A DNA stretch of 7,179 nucleotides from contig DIVX01000081.1 of the NCBI GenBank assembly GCA_002422505.1, positions 16,030 to 23,208 of the forward strand. Reading direction: 5' to 3'. The stretch's first letter is position 1. Each line of letters opens with the position of its first letter. Source of the stretch: Desulfovibrio sp. UBA6121 (GTDB taxonomy: Bacteria; Desulfobacterota; Desulfovibrionia; Desulfovibrionales; Desulfovibrionaceae). Shown here in pieces: positions 1-5,413 of the stretch. The notes beneath the pieces were generated by a model. The model saw only the letters and a list, made by a program, of their open reading frames with translations. It was not told where the DNA came from and made no database searches. The translations under genes were made by a program, and so were the position numbers.

Positions 1-238
1 GGCCGAACAGCTCGCTTTCCAGCAATTCCCTGGGGATGGCCCCGCAATTGATGGGCACGAAGGGTCTGTCGTGCCGCTTGCTGTTTTTGTGCAGCGCGCG
101 CACAAGCAGCTCCTTGCCCGTTCCGGATTCTCCGGTGATGAGCACGGTGCTGTCGGTGGGGGCCACCTTTTCCAGGATTTTGTACACTTCGCGTAGGGCG
201 GGGCTGCCGCCAATGATGCCGTCGATGTTGAGCGCCAT
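1..238 (-). CDS. Sigma-54-dependent transcriptional activator, N-terminal part (cut by window edge)
   Basis: Bacterial enhancer-binding proteins of this family hydrolyse ATP to open promoters bound by sigma-54 RNA polymerase. The 79 visible residues begin MALNIDGIIGGSPALREVYK, the usual opening of the AAA+ domain. Walker A follows as GESGTGKE (residues 36-43), then the conserved stretches FVPINCGAIP (60-69) and LLESELFG (72-79), just before the GAFTGA loop that lies outside the window. The start is well fixed: GGGGAGG lies 4 bases upstream, and the frame above it runs back to a TAA with no other ATG, GTG or TTG. The protein therefore has no receiver, GAF or PAS domain before the AAA+ module, as in PspF-like activators, so its activity must be controlled by a partner protein or by its C-terminal part. 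Target genes cannot be named. The family call is secure; the regulon is unknown. Confidence 0.93.
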   Translation of the reverse strand, partial: MALNIDGIIGGSPALREVYKILEKVAPTDSTVLITGESGTGKELLVRALHKNSKRHDRPFVPINCGAIPRELLESELFG

Positions 239-611
239 CGATCCTCCCCAGAGAATGCCCCAGATCGCGGACGAAAATGGCCGCCCGCAAGGCGTGCTTC
301 CCCTACTGTCAAGTTACTGACGCGAAGTCAATCGTTTTCTAGAAAATATTTAGTCCAGTGTTTGCGTGGGGTGCTCTTTTCGTACCTTGCGGCCCAAAGC
401 GTGCGTGAGTGCGCTTGGGGCAGTGCGAAAGCTTGGGGCGCATTGCAAGGACCGGAGCGCTCGCAAACATGGTCACAGCCTAACGAGCTTCTGGTTGGCG
501 AACCGGTGCGGGGGGGCGCGCTCGCTGCGCCTGCTTGCGCCGCGCAACGTGCTTGCAGCAGTTTTTCATGATTGCCTTCACAACGATTCGCCGCAGCGTG
601 GCTCGTTCTGG
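239..611. other. Intergenic region between the hydrolase terminator and the sigma-54 activator gene
   Basis: No convincing gene is seen here. The part nearest the activator gene is AT-rich for this window and should hold its leftward promoter. It contains the 12-base perfect palindrome TTTTCTAGAAAA (335-346). Read on the minus strand there are two TTGAC-type hexamers, TTGACT (324-329 region) and TTGACA (307-312 region), neither with a good -10 box at 16-18 bases. An imperfect direct repeat, AGTGCG followed by CTTGGGGC, occurs at 408-421 and 422-439. A possible 29-codon basic ORF on the minus strand (480-569) is treated in the findings. The remainder is GC-rich with weak hairpins only. Confidence 0.5.
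335..346. promoter_or_regulatory. 12-base palindrome upstream of the sigma-54 activator gene
   Basis: TTTTCTAGAAAA is a perfect inverted repeat with no spacer, lying about 100 bases upstream of the activator start codon in the AT-rich part of the gap. Such a position suits an operator or activator site for the leftward gene. No regulator is recognised from its sequence, and a short AT-rich palindrome can arise by chance. Confidence 0.25.
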
Positions 612-638
612 AAAAGGCGCGCCTTAGCGCCGCGCGCC
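612..638 (-). terminator. Intrinsic terminator overlapping the hydrolase stop codon
   Basis: Read on the minus strand, GGCGCGC (638-632) pairs with GCGCGCC (622-616) across a 9-base loop and is followed by TTTT (615-612). The hydrolase TAA codon (626-624) lies inside the loop, so the last codons of the gene form the left arm. The 7-pair all-GC stem with a short T-run fits a rho-independent terminator and separates this transcript from the activator gene downstream. Confidence 0.65.
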
Positions 639-1577
639 GGTGCAAAGAAAGTCCTCCACCTGCCGCGCCAGTTCCTCCGGTTGCTGGTGCATCAGCCAAT
701 GCCCACCCTGGGGCAGCACCACAAGCCTGGCGCCGGGAATCGCCTCGGCCATGCGGCGGCTTTGCTCCGCCGGGCATACCCAGTCTTGCCCGCCCGCCAG
801 CAGCAGCACGGGCATGGCGAGCCGGGCCAGCCTTCCCTGTGTTCCGCCCCAGGCGCGCATGGCTGCGTATTGCCGAGAGATGATGCTCATGTCCGGCGCG
901 CGGAGTCGGGCTGGCAAAGTCGCCAGGGCCTGCGGATGTGCTTTGGCCCAGGCGGGCGGGAACATGGCCGCCTGCAACTGCGGCGGGGGCAGGGCGGCCA
1001 TGCGGTCCAGCACGGGCATGAGTTCCGCGCTGTCCGGCGCGGTGGCGTACAGCACCAGGCTGGCCACCAGCTCCGGCCGGGCCAGGGCCAGTTCCTGCGC
1101 GGTCATGCCGCCCATGGACCAGCCCAGCACGTCCGCCCGCTCTATGCCCAAGGCGTCGAGCAGGGCCGCCGCGTCGCGGGCCATGTCGGCTATTGTGAAG
1201 GGCGCGGCGGGTGCGGGGGATGGCCCCATGCCCCGGTTGTCGAGCAGGATGACCCGCCGGTGCGCGGCGAGTTCTTGCACCAAGCGTTGGTCCCACATTT
1301 CCTTGGTCACGGCGTAGCCGGTGATGAGCAGCAGCGGACGGCCTTTTGCCTGGACCGGCGCCTGCGGGGCTAGGTCCAGATAGTCCAGGTCCACGCCGCC
1401 CGCGCGGAGGCTTTGGGCCTGGGCCGAGCGTGCCTGGCTTGGCTCCGTGGTGGCTGCCGTCGTTGATGCCCTGCCAGCGCAGGCGCACAGCAGCAGGGCC
1501 ACAAGCGCCAGCAAGGGCAAACGCGCGCTGCGCAGGCGGTTGCGGCCCGGTGGGACATTGGCGGACGTTTGGGGCAT
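624..1577 (-). CDS. Alpha/beta hydrolase, predicted lipoprotein
   Basis: This 317-residue protein has the alpha/beta hydrolase fold: the nucleophile elbow GWSMGG with Ser154, a likely catalytic Asp265 in GGQDW, and His293 in GGHW, in the usual order and spacing. LLLITGY (residues 82-88) followed by LLDNRGMGPS is the normal strand and oxyanion-loop region. The N-terminus is basic (RNRLRSAR), then hydrophobic, ending in the lipobox LCAC with Cys33 as the lipidated residue. Ala at +2 would suit sorting to the outer membrane by the E. coli rule. The start at 1577 has AGGAG 7 bases upstream; an in-frame ATG nine codons earlier has no such site. The gene follows the FAD enzyme after 85 bases on the same strand, with no clear terminator between them. 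The substrate is unknown; esterase, lactonase and non-haem peroxidase relatives share these motifs. Confidence 0.88.
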   Translation of the reverse strand: MPQTSANVPPGRNRLRSARLPLLALVALLLCACAGRASTTAATTEPSQARSAQAQSLRAGGVDLDYLDLAPQAPVQAKGRPLLLITGYAVTKEMWDQRLVQELAAHRRVILLDNRGMGPSPAPAAPFTIADMARDAAALLDALGIERADVLGWSMGGMTAQELALARPELVASLVLYATAPDSAELMPVLDRMAALPPPQLQAAMFPPAWAKAHPQALATLPARLRAPDMSIISRQYAAMRAWGGTQGRLARLAMPVLLLAGGQDWVCPAEQSRRMAEAIPGARLVVLPQGGHWLMHQQPEELARQVEDFLCTGARR

Positions 1578-1623
1578 GGCGTGCTCCTGTCGGATTTCTG
1601 CCATCTGTTTTGGGGAATGACTT

Positions 1624-1636
1624 GCGGCGTTGCCGC
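1624..1636 (-). other. Small hairpin between the FAD enzyme and hydrolase genes
   Basis: GCGGC and GCCGC pair across a 3-base loop in the 85-base spacer. No T-run follows, so it does not look like a terminator. It may affect message stability or simply reflect GC-rich sequence. Confidence 0.2.
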
Positions 1637-1662
1637 CATGGTCACGTTGATGCCTGGCCCGC

Positions 1663-3066
1663 CTACCCGGCCAGACGGCGCGCTATCTCCTTGCTTGGAA
1701 TAAGCCCTGTGGCCGCAGCGGAGACGATGTTTCCGGCCACGCCGGGGCCGTCGCCCGCCACAAAGAGCCCGCTCACGGCGGTTTCCAGGTTGGAGGTGGT
1801 CTCTATCTGGGTGGCGAAGAACTTGATCTCCGGGGCGTAGAGCAGGGTTTCATCGTTGGCTACACCCGGCACCACCTGACCCAGTTTTTCCAGCCCTTCC
1901 ACAAGGTTGGTCAGAATGCGCTCCGGCAGGGCCATGGCTATGTCGCCGCAGACCACGTTTTTCAGCGTGGGCTCGATGGAGCTGTTCTTGATGCGCTGCC
2001 AAGTGCTCCTGCGCCCGCGCTTCAGGTCGCCGAAGCGCTGCAGAATGGGTTTGCCGTCGCCGATGAGCGAGGCCAGCCGCCCGATGTGCTCGCCGTAAGC
2101 CTGGTTGTTGGTTACGGGGTCGTTCAGCACCACCTTGGAAAGAAAGGCGAAGTTGGTGTTGCCGCTTTTCTTGTCCATGTAGGCGTGGCCGTTCACGCAC
2201 ACGAAGTCCTGGTAGTTCTCCAGGGCCACAAAACCGCCGTCGTTGGTGCAAAAGGTGCGGGTCTGGTCGTCGTACTTGCTGGTGCGGATGAAGAAGGTGG
2301 GGTCGTAAATGACCTCGCAGAGTTCCTGCATCACCTCGCGGGGCACCTCCACCCGCACGCCCACCTCTATGCCGCGCTGCGAAAGCGAAAGCCCAAGCGC
2401 CCTGGCCTGGTTGCCCACCCATTCCGCGCCCACCCGGCCCGGAGCAAGAATCACCGCGCGGGCCGTGTACGCGCCCTTGCCGGTCTCAACGCCGGTCACC
2501 ACGCCACTGTGCGCCGTGACGTTTTTGACTTCCTCCGAGGTATGGAAGGTGACGCCCTTGGCTTTGACGTATTCGGTCATGTCGCCGATGAGCCTGGGCA
2601 GGTTGTCGCTGCCCAGATGCTTCTGGCGGATGATCAAGAGGTCTATGCCGGTCTTGCGGGCCTGGGCGCGTATCTTCCTGGCCTGTTCCATGTTGGTGGG
2701 GTAGACCGGGCCATCCATGCCGAAGCGGTTGAACATGGCCTCGGTTTCATCGATGAGCGCCATGGCGGCGGATTCGTCCATGAATTGCGTCAGGTCGGTC
2801 TTGCCCAGTTTGTGGATGAAGTTCAGCTTGCCATCGGAAAAGAGCCCGGCCCCGCCGATGCCTGAGAGGATGTTGCAGGGCTTGCAGTGGATGCAGCCCA
2901 GCCGCCCCACAGGGCAGTCGCGCTTGGCGGCCTGTTTGCCCTTTTCGATGACCAGGACGCTGAGGCCGGTGTTTTCGGCTAGCCAGGCGGAGGCGAAGAG
3001 CCCGGCCGGGCCGCCGCCAACGATGATGACGTCGTACTCCGTGCGAATGGTCTTGGCTGCGGTCAT
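1663..3066 (-). CDS. FAD-dependent dehydrogenase of the COG2509 type with a four-cysteine motif
   Basis: This 467-residue flavoprotein starts with a Rossmann dinucleotide fold: YDVIIVGGGPAGLFAS (residues 11-26), with Glu41 of VLVIEKG in place to bind the adenosine ribose. It closes with LFVAGDGPGVAGNIVSAAAT (434-453), the second FAD-binding motif of the family. Between them is a cysteine cluster, C51-x6-C58-x2-C61-x2-C64, followed by GGAGLFSDGKLN, a region I recall as typical of this family. Length and motif order match uncharacterised FAD-dependent dehydrogenases found in many anaerobes. The physiological substrate and electron partner are not known. No signal peptide or membrane segment is visible, so it should be cytoplasmic. 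AAGAGGT about 8 bases upstream supports the start. It probably heads a transcript with the lipoprotein hydrolase, though nothing in the sequences links the two functionally. Confidence 0.9.
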   Translation of the reverse strand: MTAAKTIRTEYDVIIVGGGPAGLFASAWLAENTGLSVLVIEKGKQAAKRDCPVGRLGCIHCKPCNILSGIGGAGLFSDGKLNFIHKLGKTDLTQFMDESAAMALIDETEAMFNRFGMDGPVYPTNMEQARKIRAQARKTGIDLLIIRQKHLGSDNLPRLIGDMTEYVKAKGVTFHTSEEVKNVTAHSGVVTGVETGKGAYTARAVILAPGRVGAEWVGNQARALGLSLSQRGIEVGVRVEVPREVMQELCEVIYDPTFFIRTSKYDDQTRTFCTNDGGFVALENYQDFVCVNGHAYMDKKSGNTNFAFLSKVVLNDPVTNNQAYGEHIGRLASLIGDGKPILQRFGDLKRGRRSTWQRIKNSSIEPTLKNVVCGDIAMALPERILTNLVEGLEKLGQVVPGVANDETLLYAPEIKFFATQIETTSNLETAVSGLFVAGDGPGVAGNIVSAAATGLIPSKEIARRLAG

Positions 3067-3124
3067 TAGGAAACCTCTTGGGCTGCGTTGGCGTGTGCGA
3101 AAGCGCGCGCGTCTGGACCTTATG

Positions 3125-3154
3125 AATTTAGCACCCTGCGGGCGAGCCCGGCAA
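3125..3154 (-). promoter_or_regulatory. Candidate promoter of the FAD dehydrogenase gene
   Basis: On the minus strand TTGCCG (3154-3149) is followed after 18 bases by TAAATT (3130-3125). Each box matches 4 of 6 consensus bases of the housekeeping promoter. Transcription would begin about 50 bases before the start codon. This is the best pair seen in the region, but it is not strong. Confidence 0.3.
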
Positions 3155-3161
3155 GCCCTGC

Positions 3162-3186
3162 CTGGGCAGAAAAAATATTCGCCCAG
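3162..3186. repeat. Inverted repeat CTGGGC / GCCCAG
   Basis: Six perfect pairs (3162-3167 with 3181-3186) enclose a 13-base AT-rich loop containing six A. It sits just upstream of the candidate FAD-gene promoter, so it could be a binding site or a weak hairpin. Confidence 0.4.
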
Positions 3187-3198
3187 CCGGTGTAACTC

Positions 3199-3228
3199 TC
3201 ACCTTCGACCATGCGTCAAAGAAGGTGA
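3199..3228. repeat. Inverted repeat TCACCTTC / GAAGGTGA
   Basis: Eight perfect pairs (3199-3206 with 3221-3228) are separated by 14 bases, giving half-sites about two helical turns apart, centre to centre. That geometry suits a dimeric regulator controlling either divergent gene. No known operator is recognised. Confidence 0.45.
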
Positions 3229-3327
3229 ACGGACTCTTTCGTGTCCCTTGGGGAGGGGAGGCGATGGAGGACGCAGATGTAAGACGATGCTTGCGGCCTG
3301 GCGCCGCACCACGACGCACAACCGTTT

Positions 3328-3356
3328 CTGGCAACGCGTTTTGGTGTTTTTATGCC
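3328..3356 (+). promoter_or_regulatory. Candidate promoter of the EF-hand gene
   Basis: CTGGCA (3328-3333) and TATGCC (3351-3356) are 17 bases apart. They match 4 of 6 and 3 of 6 consensus bases, with a T-rich run just before the -10 box. The implied start of transcription is about 35 bases before the ATG at 3397. This is weak evidence, listed because no better rightward pair was found. Confidence 0.25.
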
Positions 3357-3396
3357 CTCTGTCATTGGCGTGCGGAGGGCGACTTTGGAGACTTTT

Positions 3397-4350
3397 ATGG
3401 AAATCAGCTCCTCGTATTCAAGCACGAGTTCGATTTACAACATGGATGAGAAGGACAGCAATCTGTCCGCCAGCATCATTTCAGAAAAGGATACGGACGC
3501 AAGCGGAGATGTCTCCGCGTCCGAACTGGGCGTCAGCGCCTCGGACGTTGCGGAATTCGACACCGACGGTGATGGGGTACTGAGCAGTGCGGAGCTTGCC
3601 GCGGCGCTGAAGAGCAAGCGCGAGAAGATGCAGGCCCAGATGAGCAGCCAGATGGAGCAGAGCAGTCAGCTCGGCATGCTCCAGTCGACCTTGAGCGGGG
3701 CGAGCACGGAAGAAGCGAGTGCTGAAGAGACTCCGAGCACGGATCAGCTCATCGCCAGCCTCTTTGGCGACGACGCTGAATCCGCCACGAGCGAAGTTTC
3801 CGCCAGCACCGCCGCCGCCACGGAAACCAGCAATTCCGGCAGCACGCTGTCGGAGTATTTGGAGCAGATGGACGCCGAGATGGCCGCGACCATCTTGTCC
3901 ATGAAGGACACCAACGGCGATGGAGAGTTGAGCGCCGAGGAGCTTGGCGCCACCGCCGAGCAGGTGGCCGAGCTTGATGTGGACGGCAACGGCGTGCTGA
4001 GCGAAAGCGAGCTTACCGACGGCCTGCGTGCCGAGCGCGAAACCATGATGGCCGAGAACGGCGGCATGATGCCTCCGCCGCCGACGGAGGAAGCAACCTC
4101 GACGGTTTCCGGCACCACCTCGGCGAGCATGGATTCCGTCAGCATGGACACGCTCATGCAGAGCATGTTCAGCTCCAGCACCGGCACCAGCACAGGCGAC
4201 TCCACAAGCTCCGCCAGCGCCAGCGCCACGACTTTGAGCGAGTTCCTGCTGCGCCAAAAGGCCAGCAACGCGTATCAGAGCGTCGATAGCCTCGTGGCGG
4301 GGCTGTTCAGCAGCAGCATGGCTTCCCAGTCGGTTTCCCTGGACGCGTGA
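3397..4350 (+). CDS. EF-hand calcium-binding protein with duplicated loop pairs
   Basis: This 317-residue acidic protein is rich in Ser, Ala, Thr and Glu. It has four canonical 12-residue EF-hand loops: D32-E43, D55-E66, D171-E182 (DTNGDGELSAEE) and D194-E205. They form two pairs with loops 23 residues apart, and the second pair repeats the first at a constant offset of 139 residues, showing internal duplication. Linkers are low-complexity. A motif S-x-D-x-L-x-x-x-[LM]-F-[GS] occurs three times (from residues 114, 249 and 295), and TLSE[YF]L twice (150 and 279). There is no Cys, Trp or His, no signal peptide and no membrane segment. TTGGAG 6 bases upstream favours the ATG at 3397 over an earlier in-frame ATG at 3352. 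It is a single gene with its own terminator. Calcium binding is a firm family inference; location and role are unknown. Export by a signal-peptide-independent route is possible. Confidence 0.9.
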   Translation: MEISSSYSSTSSIYNMDEKDSNLSASIISEKDTDASGDVSASELGVSASDVAEFDTDGDGVLSSAELAAALKSKREKMQAQMSSQMEQSSQLGMLQSTLSGASTEEASAEETPSTDQLIASLFGDDAESATSEVSASTAAATETSNSGSTLSEYLEQMDAEMAATILSMKDTNGDGELSAEELGATAEQVAELDVDGNGVLSESELTDGLRAERETMMAENGGMMPPPPTEEATSTVSGTTSASMDSVSMDTLMQSMFSSSTGTSTGDSTSSASASATTLSEFLLRQKASNAYQSVDSLVAGLFSSSMASQSVSLDA

Positions 4351-4375
4351 GCAACCAGCGGCGACTGTGGCCCTC

Positions 4376-4409
4376 GGGGGCTGGTCTGGTCAACCGGCCC
4401 CCCCTTTTT
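4376..4409 (+). terminator. Strong intrinsic terminator after the EF-hand gene
   Basis: GGGGGCTGGT (4376-4385) pairs with ACCGGCCCCC (4393-4402) with one G-T wobble and a 7-base loop, followed by two C and TTTTT (4405-4409). It begins 25 bases after the stop codon. Stem strength and T-run fit a rho-independent terminator well. Confidence 0.88.
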
Positions 4410-4437
4410 GACAGTGGCGCTTCTCAAGGGCTAGTAG
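4408..4437 (+). promoter_or_regulatory. Candidate promoter of the ECF sigma cassette
   Basis: A perfect TTGACA (4408-4413) begins inside the T-run of the preceding terminator. TAGTAG (4432-4437) follows after 18 bases and is a modest -10 match. Transcription would start near 4444, about 50 bases before the sigma gene. No clear ECF-type AAC/GTC promoter was found, so autoregulation is not visible here. Confidence 0.4.
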
Positions 4438-4494
4438 GGAGTCGGAGCCATGTTTTGATGCATGGCGGACGGGTGGCGACACAGAGATGATGGA

Positions 4495-5058
4495 ATGAAC
4501 GACGCCGACATAGTGCGCCGTGTGCTGAGCGGGGATGTGAACGCCTATGCGCTGCTTGTGGATGCGCATTCGGCGCAGATCATGGGCATTACCGCCAGGC
4601 ACGTACCGCAGGACCGCGCAGCGGAGGTGGCCCACGAGACCTTTGTGCGGGCCTACGAGCGGCTCGGCACCTTCAAGGGGGAAAGCCCTTTTGTCCATTG
4701 GCTTACGCGCATTGCCCTGCGGCGCTGCGCCGATTATTGGCGCGGGCGGGCCAAGAACCGCGAAACGCCTTTCAGCGCTCTGGGCAATGGCGCGCGGGAG
4801 TGGATAGAAAGCATCCCGGACTCTACCTGCGAGGGACTGGACGCCCACGCCCAGCGCAGCGAAGCCGGGGTGATACTGGACTGGGCCCTGGCCCAGCTTG
4901 CGCCGGATGACCGGCAAGTGCTGGTGATGACCCACATGGACGGGCAGGCGTTGAATGACGTGGCCGAGCTCATGGGCTGGAGCCTTTCCAAGGTCAAGGT
5001 GCGTTCGCACCGGGCGCGGCGCAAGCTGCGCAACGTGTTGGGCGACATGCTCGACTGA
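4495..5058 (+). CDS. ECF (group 4) RNA polymerase sigma factor
   Basis: ECF sigma factors direct RNA polymerase to a small regulon and are usually held inactive by an anti-sigma partner. The 187-residue product has both required domains and no others. Region 2 spans about residues 5-85, including DRAAEVAHETFVRAYERLGTF (40-60 region) and FVHWLTRIALRRCADYWR. Region 4 spans about 130-182, ending in the helix-turn-helix DVAELMGWSLSKVKVRSHRA (155-174). The start at 4495 (MNDADIVRRVLSGD) matches the usual beginning of the family, but its ribosome-binding site is weak (AGAGAT, 6 bases upstream). An ATG 11 codons earlier at 4462 is possible and has no better site. Two genes encoding a small membrane protein and a periplasmic sensor-like protein follow within 26 and 14 bases, the arrangement expected for a signal-responsive sigma factor. 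Confidence 0.9.
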   Translation: MNDADIVRRVLSGDVNAYALLVDAHSAQIMGITARHVPQDRAAEVAHETFVRAYERLGTFKGESPFVHWLTRIALRRCADYWRGRAKNRETPFSALGNGAREWIESIPDSTCEGLDAHAQRSEAGVILDWALAQLAPDDRQVLVMTHMDGQALNDVAELMGWSLSKVKVRSHRARRKLRNVLGDMLD

Positions 5059-5084
5059 ACGGACAGCAGGGGGGAGGTGCAATC

Positions 5085-5399
5085 ATGGATGATGGCAGAC
5101 TCGACAGAATCGAGCAGACGTTGATGCAGGCGGGCCGCTTGCGCGCGCAAAAGGTTGCGGTTCCGCAGAACTTTACGGCCAGCATCCTGCGCGAGGTGCG
5201 TGGCCTTGCCCCGCAGCGCATCGATTTCTGGGATGTGTTCGGCCTTGCGGCGCGGCGTTTCGCCCCTGTTGGCGCGTTGGCGGCCACGCTCGCCTGCGGC
5301 TACGCCCAGGTCATGGAGCGTGTTTTGAACCAGGCCATGGTGTCGCTTTCGTTGCACGGCGGCAGCAGCGCCATGACCCTGGCCAGGCTTGTGCCCTGA
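5085..5399 (+). CDS. Small single-pass membrane protein, probable anti-sigma factor
   Basis: The 104-residue product is not recognised from its sequence alone. The first 55 residues are charged and helix-rich and include VPQNFTASILREV (26-38), a kind of stretch common in short anti-sigma factors. Around residues 57-77 (AARRFAPVGALAATLACGYA) is one likely membrane helix, preceded by Arg residues that would keep the N-terminus in the cytoplasm. Only about 27 residues remain outside. GGGGAGGT 6 bases upstream gives a strong, unambiguous start. Its place between an ECF sigma gene and a periplasmic sensor gene, plus its size and topology, resemble CnrY, the anti-sigma factor of the Cnr system. It lacks the zinc-binding HxxxCxxC motif of ZAS anti-sigma factors. 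The role is an inference from context. Confidence 0.72.
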   Translation: MDDGRLDRIEQTLMQAGRLRAQKVAVPQNFTASILREVRGLAPQRIDFWDVFGLAARRFAPVGALAATLACGYAQVMERVLNQAMVSLSLHGGSSAMTLARLVP

Positions 5400-5413
5400 C
5401 CATGGAGCCTGTC

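Larger units (their letters stand above)
3067..3396. other. Divergent intergenic region between the FAD enzyme and EF-hand genes
   Basis: This 330-base gap must carry promoters for both directions. It holds a candidate leftward promoter (3125-3154), a candidate rightward promoter (3328-3356), inverted repeats at 3162-3186 and 3199-3228, and a small hairpin, TGCGGC with GCCGCA (3292-3308). No gene, RNA gene or known riboswitch class was recognised. Frames that stay open here lack ribosome-binding sites and recognisable protein content. Confidence 0.5.

Noticed and set aside
408..439. Tandem imperfect repeat AGTGCG-CTTGGGGC
   Set aside because: Only two short copies with a 4-base insertion; not enough to call a regulatory array or CRISPR.
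366..1373. Long open frame on the plus strand opposite the hydrolase gene
   Set aside because: Composition is typical of an antisense frame in GC-rich DNA, and no ribosome-binding site or family motif is seen.
328..1488. Long open frame on the minus strand (386 codons) overlapping the hydrolase gene
   Set aside because: It is rich in Arg, Gly, Pro and Ala with no recognisable motif, as expected from an alternative frame of GC-rich DNA. The overlapping hydrolase has catalytic motifs and a lipobox.
2086..2865. Plus-strand open frame opposite the FAD dehydrogenase
   Set aside because: It is the mirror of a well-supported flavoprotein and shows no independent protein signal.
3329..3344. Sigma-54-like promoter TGGCA...TTTTGG upstream of the EF-hand gene
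   Set aside because: The GG element is present but the GC of the -12 element is missing at the required spacing.
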